This document shows positions 45,930-56,285 of a stretch of DNA of 64,000 nucleotides, one piece after another (the first letter of the stretch is position 1; the number at the start of each line of letters is the position of its first letter). Source of the stretch: Mucidula mucida (lineage: Eukaryota > Basidiomycota > Agaricomycetes > Agaricales > Physalacriaceae); assembly GCA_015501055.1 (NCBI GenBank), contig JADNYV010000095.1, forward strand, positions 62,001-126,000, read 5' to 3'. Below the pieces are notes generated by a model, which did no database searches, had not been told where the DNA came from, and saw nothing but the letters and a program-made list of their open reading frames with translations. The translations under genes were made by a program, and so were the position numbers.

Positions 45930-48900
45930 AAGGCGCAAGTTCCATTCTGCGCCAGATTTGCTCCATGAGGGCCGCAGAGGGTAGCGTGACGTCAAGAGGT
46001 TCAGTGTCAGGCGGTGGCATGGGTCGGAATAGATGTGATGGAAATTGCGACATGGGGACTTCGATGCGAGCAAGCGCAGGTGGCTTCGGCTTGTTCGGGT
46101 ACTGCTGGTGGAAATCGCGAATGGCTTCGTCGGCATTCTTGAGATTGCATGCCGGTTCCCATGTCTGTTCGTGTGTGCCATAACCCTTCCAGTGAACCTT
46201 GTATTGAAAACCCCCGCGGTACTTCCGGGAATTAACCACTTTCTCAACCTCCCATTCTGGTTCGGCTCCTTCCAGCACAGGTGGTGGACGCGTGTCCCGG
46301 GGTTGTGTCGGAAATTGGGGATCGTGGTAAGGCGTCAACAGGGCCTCGTTAAACACGGGATGGATGCTTTTCCACGTGTGAGGAATCTGGAGCTTGTAAG
46401 AGCTCGTCCCGACTTTCTTGATCACTTTGAACGGCCCGAAGCGTTTGTCATCGAGCTTCTTCATTGGTCGGTCCGTGCTGAGATTCGTCCCTTCCAGCCA
46501 TACTTTGTCGCCTTCCTTGTACTCCACTGCCTCTGTCCGTTTCCTGTCATAAAACCGTTTCATGTCCTCTTTGGCCATCTTCAATGCCGACCCCACTTCA
46601 TCCCATGTTTTCCTCATGCCGTCGGCAAACTCCTGCGCAGTCTCATTTCTCGATGCCGTTTTTGGTGCGGTGCCTTTGTAAGGGTGTCTGCCCATGTCTG
46701 CGAAGAACGGAGTGACTTTTGTTGCCGAGTGTACCCGATCATTGTAAACAAATTCGGCAGAGGGTAGCCATTCGTGCCAGTCGTTCTGATGGTAGTTGAC
46801 AAATAACCGTAAGAAATGTTCTATCTCTTGGTTCAGCCGTTCCGTCTGCCCATTTGCCTGTGGATGATATGCCGTTGTAAAGTTTCCTTGTATGCCCAAC
46901 AACCGGTATAACTCCTTCATAAAACGCGAGTGGTATTGTGGACCGCGATCATGTATCATCTGGCGTGGCATCCCATGTATGGGGAAGATGCGATCTCGGT
47001 AGATGCGGGCCATGCCTTCTGACGTCAGAGTGGTGTGTGTCGGTATGATGCGTAATCGCTTTGTGAAATGGTCCACAAACGTGCTGATAGCGTTGTATCC
47101 TCCCGATTCCGGCAGCTCTCCAATCATGTCCGTCCCTACTATTTCCCATGGCTCGCTTGGCACATCAATAGGATGAAGAGGTGCAGCCGGCTTCGTGCAA
47201 TGTGACTTGGTGACCTGGCATTTTTGACACCCTTCTACGTATTCCCGGACGTCTCGGCTGATTTCTGGCCACCAATAGGTGCGTGTGATCAGCTCGAGGG
47301 TCTTGTATCGTCCGGGATGCCCTGCAAGCTGTGCATCGTGGTGCATTCCAATAACTCTTCCCCGCAATTCCTTGTCCTTCGGTATGTAAATACGATCCTT
47401 CCACATAATAAGTCCATTTTCCTTCTCTTCCCATCCTTTTTCTTTGTTTTCTAATGCTTTTTGTATGTATCTGGCTTTGTTTCCTTTTCTTTGTTTGATT
47501 TTGTTAAGTAATTCGTCCTCCGGTGTATCTACTGTATGTAAAGAAAATTGAATTTGTGAAATAAAAAACTCCGGCTTGAGCAAAACAACGTTTTCGTTAT
47601 CTTTTTCCCCCTTCTCAAGGCCTGTCATCCTTGACAAGGCATCAGCTTTCCCCATCGTCTTGCCCGGCTTGTGAATCATCTGTATGTCATACTCCGCTAA
47701 CTCCGTAACCCATCTCGCCTGCCTCCGATTCAACTTCTGTGGCTTCCGGAAGTACTGGAGGTTTTGATGATCGGTAAACACCTTCCACCGTTTCCTTTGC
47801 TCCAAGGAGATATTGTCTCCAGTCGTCAATCGAGTCCATAATAGCCATCATCTCTTTGTCGTAGATCTCATAATTGTGCTCTACTTCGTTCAGCGCACGA
47901 GACCGAAAGGCTACTGGTCTCCATTTTCCGTCCACTAACTGGGAAAGAACCGCCCCGTTTGCATAGTTCGAGGAGTCTGCCTCAACTCGAAACTTGCCGT
48001 CGTCGTGTGGTACGATCAGAACGGGTTCTTCCGTCATCCTCCGCTTCAACTCCTCGAATGCCTCGTACTGCTCCATGCCCCAAACCCACTCGCCCTTCCC
48101 GGTTAGCGATGTCAATGGCTTCGCTACTCCCGCAAATCCCCGGATGAAACGTCGGTAGAAGTTGCAGAAGCCCAGGAATGACTGTACTTCCTTCTTCTTC
48201 GTCGGCTCCTTCCATTCCTTTACTACGGCCACTTTTGCCGGATCCATCTTCACCTCTCCTCCTCCAACAATAACTCCTAAGTAGTCTACAGTATGTGCCT
48301 CGAAACTACATTTCTCGGGTTTTAAATACAACTTATTTACTCGTAATATTTCTAATACTCGTCGTACGATATGCCTATGTTCTTCCAACGTGTTTGTAAA
48401 GATAAGTATGTCATCCAAGTAAACTATAACATGTCCTTCATCGATCACTCCTTCAAATGTGATTCATGAACGATTGGAATGTTGCCGGCGAGTTTGTGAG
48501 TCCGAAGAACATGACTGAGGGCTCGAACAGGCCTCGGTTTGTTCTAAACGCCGCTTTCCACTCATCACCTTCTTTGATCCGGATGTTATTGTAACCCCAT
48601 CGGACATCCATCTTTGTGAAAACCTTTGCTCCCTTCAACTTGTCGATAAGCTCCTGGATCAACGGCAAGGGGTATCGGTTCTTGATTGTCATGTCGTTCA
48701 ACTTCCGATAATCTTGTACTGGCCGAAGGCTTCCATCCTTCTTTTTGACAAAGAAGAAGGGTGATGCCATAGGTGAAATTGATGGCCGTATACGTCCCGT
48801 CCGTATGTTTTCTTCCAGGAACTCATCTAACGCCTTCTGCTCGGATGGACTAAGGGGATAAACCTTGCAGTCAACCGGTTTGGAACCAGGCGTAAGTTCT

Positions 48901-49855
48901 ATCGCGTGATCCCAGGGTCTTCGCTCCGGTAACTTGTCAAAGTCCGCCTTGCTGAATACATCGGAAAATTCCTCGATGTAAGGTGCAGCAGCGGATGAAG
49001 GCTGTTGTGATCTCAGCTTTTCTCCGCTTTTGCGATAGTTGTCCCAGTCCATCCAGAACAAACGCTCTCCCTCTTCCAACTTCTCTTCTACGTCTTCTCC
49101 TTCATCTTCCGGTGAGTTGTACTCGGGTAGATAGCCGCAGCGGTCTGGGCATCGATCAAAGGTCAATGTGGATTCCGTCCAGTTGATCGTGGGGTTGTGA
49201 TATCGTAGCCAATCTAGCCCCAAAAAGATACTTGTTTTGCCGAGATTGGTGACGGCCAACTCAATCTTTTCGGCGTGATCTCCGATCTTCATCCGGACCT
49301 CCACAAAACCTTCGATTGCTCCTCCCTCGTTTAGGGTTCCATCCGCATTGTAAACAGGGAGCTTGACCGGTAACTCCTTGATCGGGAGTCCGTTCTTCTC
49401 GACGAATTCTTTATTGACACAAGAACCCGTTGCTCCACTGTCAAGAAGGGCACTCGTTTCCCATTCAGAGCCTGTGTGTACGCTCTCTATGGTTACTCGG
49501 AGTTTCATGTCCTGCCCCTTTGTTCCCCGGATGTACTTCCTCGACTTTTTCAACTCCGTCACAACTTCCACCGCAGCTTCCTTTGTCAACGCTCTGATCG
49601 CCATCACCTTCTCCTCCGTCGCTTCTCTCTCTCTCCGCTCCGGCATCCATGCTCTCAAAATTCCCACTGCTCTCGACACGTCATCCTCTCTTAGCCGTTG
49701 TGCGATCCACTCGGGCGTATTTGGCTCAAATCTTTCTTTCGCAGGTTTTGGTGGTAAAGTCGTCGATGATATTTTAGATGTTTCAGTACCCGTACTGTAA
49801 ATAGATTCTGCATCTGACGACCCTTTCCTTGATGACTGCTCCGGCAGGACTGCGT
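45928..49855 (-). pseudogene. pol of chromovirus 2, two frameshifts
   Basis: The pol frame opens right after gag in the -1 frame. Protease: [12 protein letters not shown] (DSG catalytic). Reverse transcriptase runs to FQSFMNHI near 48455. There the frame is lost in a TTT run and resumes with VIDEGHVIVYLDDILIF, the YLDD box. RNase H reads VEADSSNYANG, then breaks near 47790 (after DWRQYLLGAK) and resumes with VFTDHQNLQYF. Integrase has H...H and C-x2-C (GCQKCQVTKSHC) and the core VGTDMIGELP, IHDRGPQYHSRF and AYHPQANGQTERLNQE. A chromodomain follows (YKVHWKGYGTHEQTWEPACNL). The last codon is 12 bases from the LTR. Apart from the two indels, all catalytic residues are present. Confidence 0.88.
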
Positions 49856-50785
49856 CTACTGCGGGAGCTTCGCAAAACCCAACTCTTCGGCCAGCTTCTT
49901 CTTCTCCTCGTCATTCATCTCGGTCCATAAACCCCGAATCGTCTGGGGTCGACCCTTCTTCGGACAGAACCTGCTGACGTGGCCGTGTTCGCCACAGCTG
50001 AAGCAAAGTCCTCTTCGACGTGCGTTGTCGATGTCCATCGGCCTGCCGGCTCCTCCATAGGTAACACCGGTAGCATCTCGTCGTGTGATCGGCGTTGGAG
50101 GTGGGTTCGTAGGATTAGCTCTCGATGTAGCCACCTGCGGAGCTTGAGGCCGGGACTGCATGCCGGACCTCTTGCTCGCCGCCCGCCTTCTCCATAGCTG
50201 ATCGATCTGAAGGATCTGTGCCTTCCAATCCTTGTACTTCTCTGGCAACCCGTCTCGGCTGCCATAGATCTGGTCGATGATCTTCTCGTTGACATTGGTC
50301 TCGAGAAGTCGCACGACAAATGCGTCATCCTTTGAGTATCCTGCCTGAGTGAGCAGGACCTCGAACTTCTGGAAGAAGTCTTGAGCGGTGTCTTGCCCCT
50401 GGCGCAACCGCTCGATCTGGTCTTGCGCGTCTCGCGCGAGGTTGGAATCCACAAATCGCTCCTTCAAGTCTTCCTTGAACTCCGTCCAAGAGACTGTCCA
50501 TTCCTCTTCTTCCTCGTCGAAGTTCTGGTCCGAGTAGTTCTGGACCCATGCATCTACGTGATCTCCTCGGATGTAGGAGAGAACAACATCGATCCTTTCG
50601 GAGTCAGATGTGAGGTTGTTCTTCTTGTCACGGATGTATGTGAACATCGATCGCCACCAGCTCTTGTACTTGGACTTGTCCCCGTCATAGTCGTAAGGCT
50701 TGTTGACAAGGGATCGGCCTTTGATTTCGACATCGGCGTGATGAGCGGGTGTGTGAGGAGCGGTTTCGGGTGCTTCGTTGGACAT
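49856..50785 (-). CDS. gag of chromovirus 2
   Basis: 309 residues and intact, starting [20 protein letters not shown]. The capsid-like part (about residues 40-200) includes [20 protein letters not shown]. The zinc knuckle [14 protein letters not shown] (about residues 268-281) is the standard C-x2-C-x4-H-x4-C. The stop TAG is followed directly in the -1 frame by pol, so pol needs a -1 frameshift. Confidence 0.9.
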   Translation of the reverse strand: MSNEAPETAPHTPAHHADVEIKGRSLVNKPYDYDGDKSKYKSWWRSMFTYIRDKKNNLTSDSERIDVVLSYIRGDHVDAWVQNYSDQNFDEEEEEWTVSWTEFKEDLKERFVDSNLARDAQDQIERLRQGQDTAQDFFQKFEVLLTQAGYSKDDAFVVRLLETNVNEKIIDQIYGSRDGLPEKYKDWKAQILQIDQLWRRRAASKRSGMQSRPQAPQVATSRANPTNPPPTPITRRDATGVTYGGAGRPMDIDNARRRGLCFSCGEHGHVSRFCPKKGRPQTIRGLWTEMNDEEKKKLAEELGFAKLPQ

Positions 50786-51381
50786 GATGATCGGGGTGAT
50801 AGGATCGGAGAGTGAAAGGGTGAAAGTGGGGATATAGGAGATGCGGATTTTGATGAAACGGGTGAGGGAATAGAGGTTTGGATGAATAAGGAGGAGTCGC
50901 CTAGATCTGAGATAGAATCCAGGACTTGGTAGGGTGGGGAATGATGGTGTGTATCGTAAGGTAAGTAAGGTAGGTAAGTATCGTAACTGTCTACGCTATT
51001 TTACCGACTACTGACTACGTATCTACGGAGCCCAAGAGCTCGTCACAAGTTCGCAATTGCCCAGCCGACGTCCCTCTGGTGTGAGGTAAGCCGAAGTTTT
51101 CCTGGGAACGGGGGTTGACCCGTAAACAGCGCCCACTGAAGTGCAACTGCCAAAAGTTCGTTCTCGTGAGAGCGGCTACTTCCAGCACCCGAGGCAGTTA
51201 TCTCTAACTGTTAGCCGGCGCTACTGGGACCAATACACACGTATGCGGACGTGCGCTGGAATTAGGAATCCGTCGATCTGTAAACAGGGAAAGGGAAGGG
51301 GAATGTGCGATGATCAAACAGCGAAGTGCTGATCGACGATCAGGGATGTGTGGTAGGTGGTAGAAAGTAGTTCCGATCTTC
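50786..51381 (-). other. 5' leader of chromovirus 2
   Basis: About 600 bases between the 5' LTR and gag with no gene. On the minus strand the first bases after the LTR are GAAGATCGGAAC. The primer tRNA cannot be named from this alone. Confidence 0.5.
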
Positions 51382-51909
51382 TGTTAGCGACTGACTAAGC
51401 CACGAGACTCAACCAGGTACCACAGCAAGAACTAAAGAAGAAAGCGTTCGCGTTCGTAAGACTAGGCTAGGCCAGGTGTATAAACGAGATCGGAACTAAA
51501 GTACAATGATACTACACTACTGCTTATATACTAGTAAGTCTGTGTTTGAGACTCCTTGTCCATACGCGTTTCCACTAGGGATGCTCCACGCCCTTGACCC
51601 AGTGTGTATGCTACTAGTCCGTGAAACCATTAAATACGAGTGGTAACTGCATGTAAGTAATAATACTGAAACGACCATGTGTACTACGAGTGTCGGCGGT
51701 GTGTATACAATAGGGAGTCCATGAGGTATCGGCATGTATGATGTCATCCATGTGTTGGACGTGTGTCCGACATGAGTACGGCTTCGGTAATGAAAAGGGG
51801 TATGATCGGTGACGAAACAGATGATGAAACAGTCCGTTGGTTGATAAGACAAGGCCCCCAATAAGATATGATAAGATGTGAAAGTGTGAAAATATGGCGA
51901 TTCATAACA
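51382..51909 (-). repeat. 5' LTR of chromovirus 2
   Basis: 528 bp, partner of 45388-45916, followed by the right copy of CTGTG at 51910-51914. Confidence 0.93.
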
Positions 51910-52139
51910 CTGTGAAGGTATCACTTGCTATCTTCAGTATTCCATAGAGCTATGTGCCGCAATATGAGTGCTAATATACTACAGCTTGCAAGCGTCCACC
52001 ATAGAGTACCGCGGCGTATCACTAGTAGAAGAAATATTTATATTGTTGTTAACAAGACATGGCAAACTTACGAATGACAAGTTTTAATTTTTATTGTGTG
52101 TGCGGGCAGCAACGAGAGCGGCGGGATGACGGTCGGCCA

Positions 52140-52377
52140 TGCCGACACAACTGTCGATCACGTAATAGCGACGAATTGACGGGAGCAGCGTCGGTTTGAT
52201 GGGCGGAGCAGTGATGACACGCCGATCACGCAGTAGTGACGGCTAGCAGTCCTCAAGGCTACATTGAGCAAGCTACAAGTCCATAGCTATACTCGAAAAT
52301 ACGCTAAGGGTAAATAACGACTTAACCCACCTAATTAGGTGGTCACCCGGGGGTGTGCACACTGGGAAGTGTTGGTG
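52140..52377 (-). repeat. Right terminal inverted repeat
   Basis: Inverse of 43503-43745. It lacks the 21 outer-arm bases of the left end but has about ten extra bases near 52245 (CAGTCCTCAAGG region). Followed by CCAGGTAC at 52378-52385. Confidence 0.85.
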
Positions 52378-52566
52378 CCAGGTACACTAGTGAATACTCA
52401 CCCCTGCAATGGTTGATATTTTCCGACTGTCAAGGGAATTGTTGACTCACAAGACCATTGAAGAAGGCCCGACGGTACGTGATTCACATTTGTCCAGCGA
52501 CGCGCGTCATGTCTATGGTTCCAGGATATAAAATCAGACTCGTCCAATGGTTCCTCGTCTCTTACC

Positions 52567-53560
52567 ATGCCATCACTCGTGGATGCCAGAGCCTCCAATG
52601 CCACGTTCAAGCCAACTTATATTCCTACCGCTATCTTTGTCGGCGGCACATCCGGTGTGGGGGAAGCCATGGCGAAAGCACTTTCTTCGTACCTCGGCGG
52701 ACAGCTACACCTAATCATTGTAGGCCGCAACCGTGCCGCTGCGGAAAAGACGTTCGCATCCCTTCCCCGTCCCGAAGGTGTGACGCGCGAATTTGTGCAT
52801 TGCGACGCGTACCTGATGCGGAACATTGTCGCGACGAGTGAGGAGATCAAAAGCAAAGTGGATAAGATCAACTTTCTCGTTCTGTCTGCGGGGTATTTCC
52901 GTGTGACGGGACGCGACGAGACGACTGAGGGCTTGGACAAGCTCTTGGTTATGCGATACTATAATCGGTTCAAGTTTGCCAAGGAGTTATTACCTCTGCT
53001 CAAGGTGGCGCGGGATCGAGGGGAGGACGCACAGCTGATGTCGGTGCTAGGCACGGGGATGATGAACATTGGTGTGGATCGAGACGATCTTGGGCTGAGG
53101 AAGAACTACAGGTGGTGGAAGGCGGCTATGAAACCCTGCGTGTATAACGATGTCATGGTCGAGGTGCGTGTTTATTATTTCTTTCATGAGTCTCCGGAGT
53201 TCAGACGTTTGGAATTAATAGACATTTGCGAGAGAGAACCCTGGGATTGGGTTCACGCATATTTACCCAGGTTTCGTGGACACACCTGCCATAGATGAGA
53301 TGTATACGTGGTGGCCGATGCGGCTGCTCACGCCGCTCATCTGGGTGCAGCTCTATTTCTCTGGGGTCTCGGCGGAGGAGTGCGCGGAATATATGCTGTA
53401 TGCTTTGCTGGACAAGTCAAAGGAAGGCGGATGGAGCAGGAGGGATAATCATGGGAATGATATTGGGAGTCAGTATTACAGTATATCGGAGGAGGACAAG
53501 AAGGCGGTGTGGGAACATTCTGTGGCGGAGACGGATGTCAATCTCTTGACTACTGAATGA
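52567..53560 (+). CDS. Short-chain dehydrogenase/reductase-like protein, paralog 2
   Basis: Model join(52567..53163, 53222..53560), 311 residues. It is colinear with paralog 1, including the same intron position. FVGGTSGVGEAMAKALSSYL gives the nucleotide-binding loop and NFLVLSAGYF the strand normally carrying NNAG. Again Tyr-x7-Lys (YRWWKAAMK) replaces Tyr-x3-Lys, so the unusual pattern is shared by both copies. HIYPGFVDTPA is closer to the usual SDR PG-x-V-x-T than in paralog 1. The C-terminus (EECAEYMLYALLD, then GGWSRRD) is conserved between the two. The transposon ends 189 bases upstream and may have changed its promoter. Confidence 0.85.
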
Positions 53561-54456
53561 GGTCTGTTGGTCCGTTGTTTGACCTCGGTGGCCGCTTTCT
53601 AAAAAGTGTCGGTCGCAACTTTTTCCGATGTTTCACATTCCATGCGTATCATGTTCCTCTCATACGCGATATCACTATGGCGAATAGGATTGTATACGAG
53701 ACATGCAGCCATACAGGCTTAATATGATCAAACGATACTCTTACACTCGCGTCGTGCATTTGGAAAGGACCAGGATAGGACATACAGCGTATCAAATTCT
53801 CGTTTTGGTTCTCAGCGAGGTGAAGTATTGGAATTCGTGCTTGGAGTTCTGAGAACTCCGTGATAAGAACAGTGTCCTCTCCGGGTCTCGGGCCGACGAT
53901 CCGATCCGAACCTACTCTTCGCTTTTCTGCTTCAATGCTTCCACCAGGCTTTCAGTGAGTTCCAACGACCAACAATCCTGAATACTCAAAAGAATCTACG
54001 CTGCCGCTGCTACGACTACCTCTCCAAGCGTGCTCAGTATCAACCTTTTCTACTCCGTGCACGTTTGAACACAGATGTTGCCACCACCAGTCGTTTATCG
54101 CACGGAAATTCAGTATACACGCAACCTGAAGCACATCGACATGTGCGGCTCTCCACAACCATCCAATAAACCTCATCGTTCCTGGGCCTCTAGCTCAGTC
54201 GCTGCGATGTTGCCTTTCCCTCGCAACAAAGCCCCACCGCGTTGCGGTCACTCGCATTCGACTGTTTGCAAAAGCCACACCAGCTGAAACGGGGCTTTGG
54301 AATTCTCTTCATAACCATTTCTCTCTGCTGAAACACTCTACAAGGTTTAAAAAGCCAGACACGGACCACTAATGTATTATCACCAACACAGTGTCCTTCC
54401 TCCAGTCTTTCCTTATCCTTCTCGTTCTCTTCCCATTCGTTCATTTTCTTTGCACT
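53561..54456. other. No supportable gene
   Basis: Intergenic. The stretch before 54457 should hold the promoter of the secreted protein gene. No motif assigned. Confidence 0.4.
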
Positions 54457-55546
54457 ATGCTCGGCGTTACTTCTCTTATCACTCTCTTCGCGGCTCTGCA
54501 CGCGTCCGCCATGCCCTTCCACGCGCTTACGGAGATTCTCCCTCGGGACGTGTCCCACATCGGGTTGGATGAGGCGCGCCGGGAGTTTGTGGCGTACAAA
54601 CGTGATGGTACCCTCTATGGGCGCTATCCTGCCACCGCCAGCACTGGTTTGACGAAGCGCGCGAGCCAGTGCGGTGATCTCAGTGTCGACGATGCTAAAA
54701 AACGTTAGTGCTGATGCTCTTCTGCTTGTGTTTAAACTCATGAAATTTGTGATTAGTGCCCGGGTGGGACGCAATCGAGCAATACGCGAACGATAACTGG
54801 GGCGATGGCTCGCGCAAGCTCGAGACGAACCCCGAGGACTATCTCTCCCAACCCGCACAATTCTGTGTCACGGATGAAGTAGTCGAGCTCAGCTTTGAGG
54901 GTACGTTCTTGATTTCCACATGCATTTACTGGTGACTCATTGGTTTACATAGGCGACCCGGTATGCCAAACCCACACTACCTCCACCGAGGGCAAGCTAG
55001 TCGGCACAGAGGGCCAGGTATCCATTGCGGTTGCCCAAGGCTTCAACACCGACACATCGTACACCGTCAGCCAAGCATCCACCATCGGCGTCTCTTCCAC
55101 CCTCGGAGTCCAAATCGGCATCCCCGAAGTGGCGGACGTTACCGAGTCAGTGACTGTCAGCACCGAGGTCACCAATGAGCTCTCAAGCACGTACGTCTCC
55201 CCTCCCATCCCCGCTTTCTTCTCACTCACCCCTTCTCTAACGTAGCCTGGACGTGTCGTACAACGACGTCAGCACAGTCACGATCACGATGACCGCCCCC
55301 GAGGGCCAGACGTGTACCGCGGAAGCGACGGTGAAGACCTGTAATATGCAGGCGACGGGAAACATCCGGTACCTCGCGACCGGGTGGGTGTGGTTCAACT
55401 ATGATGACAAGACGGAAGGGCACTATAAGTGGGCGGCGCATATTGATTCTATTTTGACGAAACAGGATGACCGGTCGACGTGGGCAGAGTTCAAGGGCTC
55501 GATGTCGTCGGATACGCATGCTGCGTATGAGGGCACGTGTGCTTAG
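54457..55546 (+). CDS. Secreted beta-rich protein with Kex2-type propeptide
   Basis: Model join(54457..54703, 54757..54900, 54953..55190, 55246..55546), 309 residues. MLGVTSLITLFAALHASA is a signal peptide. A propeptide of about 50 residues follows, ending in the dibasic pair of LTKRASQCGD, as for Kex2-matured fungal proteins. The mature part has about six cysteines and a long Ser/Thr/Val-rich stretch with alternating pattern (VSIAVAQGFNTDTSYTVSQ, then VTVSTEVTNELSST, then VSTVTITM). Such alternation is seen in amphipathic beta hairpins of aerolysin-like proteins. It then ends with an aromatic part (ATGWVWFNY). I cannot name the family. The aerolysin-like fold is a suggestion from the strand pattern only. 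I chose the Met at 54457 because the upstream part of the frame lacks an ATG. Confidence 0.75.
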
Positions 55547-55857
55547 TAGCCCATTGGTTGGATGAAGGAGTGGTTTGAAGTTTCGGAGGTTGTCGTATTT
55601 TATTTATTTATTTGCCTTTCATACCCTTTCCCCAATCAAAAACATTCTTTACCCTTGAGTATTCGTCAATAAGGCTTGAGGGTCTTGCAAGGTGACGAAA
55701 ATCATGTAGTTGTTAGAAGGAGTACAGTTTACGAGAAGATCAAGACCGTTACAAGTACACTGCCGAGCTATTTCACGATGGACTGTTAACAACGGCATTA
55801 GTATACAAATAAATGCCGCCGAATAGGAACCAATTTACCTTCAAAGGCATTGTGGCG
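55547..55857. other. Intergenic between convergent genes
   Basis: 3' UTR space of the secreted protein gene and of the repeat-peptide gene. Includes TTTATTTATTTATTTGCC near 55600, an AT-rich element possibly involved in 3' end formation. Confidence 0.45.
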
Positions 55858-56285
55858 TCAAACATCAGAATCCTCAACCTTGTTATTTCCGCTGCGACCA
55901 CGCGCCTCAACATCCTCCACCTTGTTGTACCCACCACGCCCACGAGCCTCGACACCACGCCGGGCATCCGAATCCTCAAAACTGTTATATCCACTACGAC
56001 CACGAGCCTTGACGCCGCGACGGGCATCGGAACCCTCGACGCTGTTATATCCACTACGTCCACGAGCCTCGACATCGCGGCGGGCATCCGAATCTTCAAC
56101 GCTGTTGTATCCGCCACGACCACGAGCCTCCAGCTCACGAGCGGCAACTTCGCCATTGAGTATGGGGCTACACAAAAAAGCATGAGAAGACATCCGGACG
56201 AGTGAACGTCGACAACTTACACCGGAATTGCTAGAGCGCACGCGGCTAGCGCCACAAAGATGAAGAAGACGGGTTTGAAGATCAT
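55858..56285 (-). CDS. Secreted precursor of repeated peptides (Kex2-processed repeat protein)
   Basis: Model complement(join(55858..56167, 56221..56285)), 124 residues. Exon 1 codes for MIFKPVFFIFVALAACALA, a signal peptide. After a 53-nt phase-2 intron, five repeats follow: ARGRGGYNSVEDSDARR, then ARGRSGYNSVEGSDARR, ARGRSGYNSFEDSDARR, ARGRGGYNKVEDVE and ARGRSGNNKVEDSD. The first three units are 20 residues (60 bases). The fourth is shortened to 14 and has lost its Arg-Arg. Each full unit ends in a dibasic Arg-Arg, the cleavage site for the Golgi protease Kex2, so the cell should release similar short peptides with the core RGR(S/G)GYN(S/K)VE. Fungi use this design for pheromone-like, toxin-like and cyclic ribosomal peptides (for example the ustiloxin precursor). 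Tyr and Asn are the conserved non-charged residues. I find no modifying enzyme (such as UstY-type) nearby. Confidence 0.8.
55870..56140 (-). repeat. Tandem 60-bp coding repeat
   Basis: Four to five units, three full ones of 60 bases, the last ones shortened. The units differ mainly at codon third positions, so the peptide is being kept while the DNA diverges. Confidence 0.8.

Larger units (their letters stand above)
45388..51909 (-). mobile_element. Ty3/gypsy chromovirus 2, full length with broken pol
   Basis: A 6.5-kb retrotransposon on the minus strand. It has a 5' LTR (51382-51909), leader, gag (50785 to 49856), pol in three pieces, and a 3' LTR (45388-45916). A perfect 5-bp target duplication proves insertion into the older DNA transposon. 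The LTRs differ by about three substitutions and one indel in 529 bases, so the insertion is young. Pol has frame breaks near 48450 and near 47790. It is unrelated in detail to chromovirus 1, with a different LTR and a canonical zinc knuckle in gag. Confidence 0.94.
43503..52377. mobile_element. DNA transposon with long terminal inverted repeats, interrupted by chromovirus 2
   Basis: The ends are exact inverses over 15 bases (CACCAACACTTCCCA) and continue as similar inverted repeats for about 230 bases. A perfect 8-bp target duplication flanks them. Subtracting the inserted retroelement and one copy of its target duplication leaves about 2.35 kb. The interior shows no transposase, so this copy is non-autonomous or its source gene is gone. 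An 8-bp duplication is known for hAT and for Zisupton-like elements. The ends do not settle which, and I do not assign a family. It sits in the space between two paralogous dehydrogenase genes, and its right end is 189 bases from the second start codon. Confidence 0.85.

Noticed and set aside
54391..54456. Earlier start for the secreted protein
   Set aside because: The frame there begins with GTG and not ATG. The ATG at 54457 gives a complete signal peptide.
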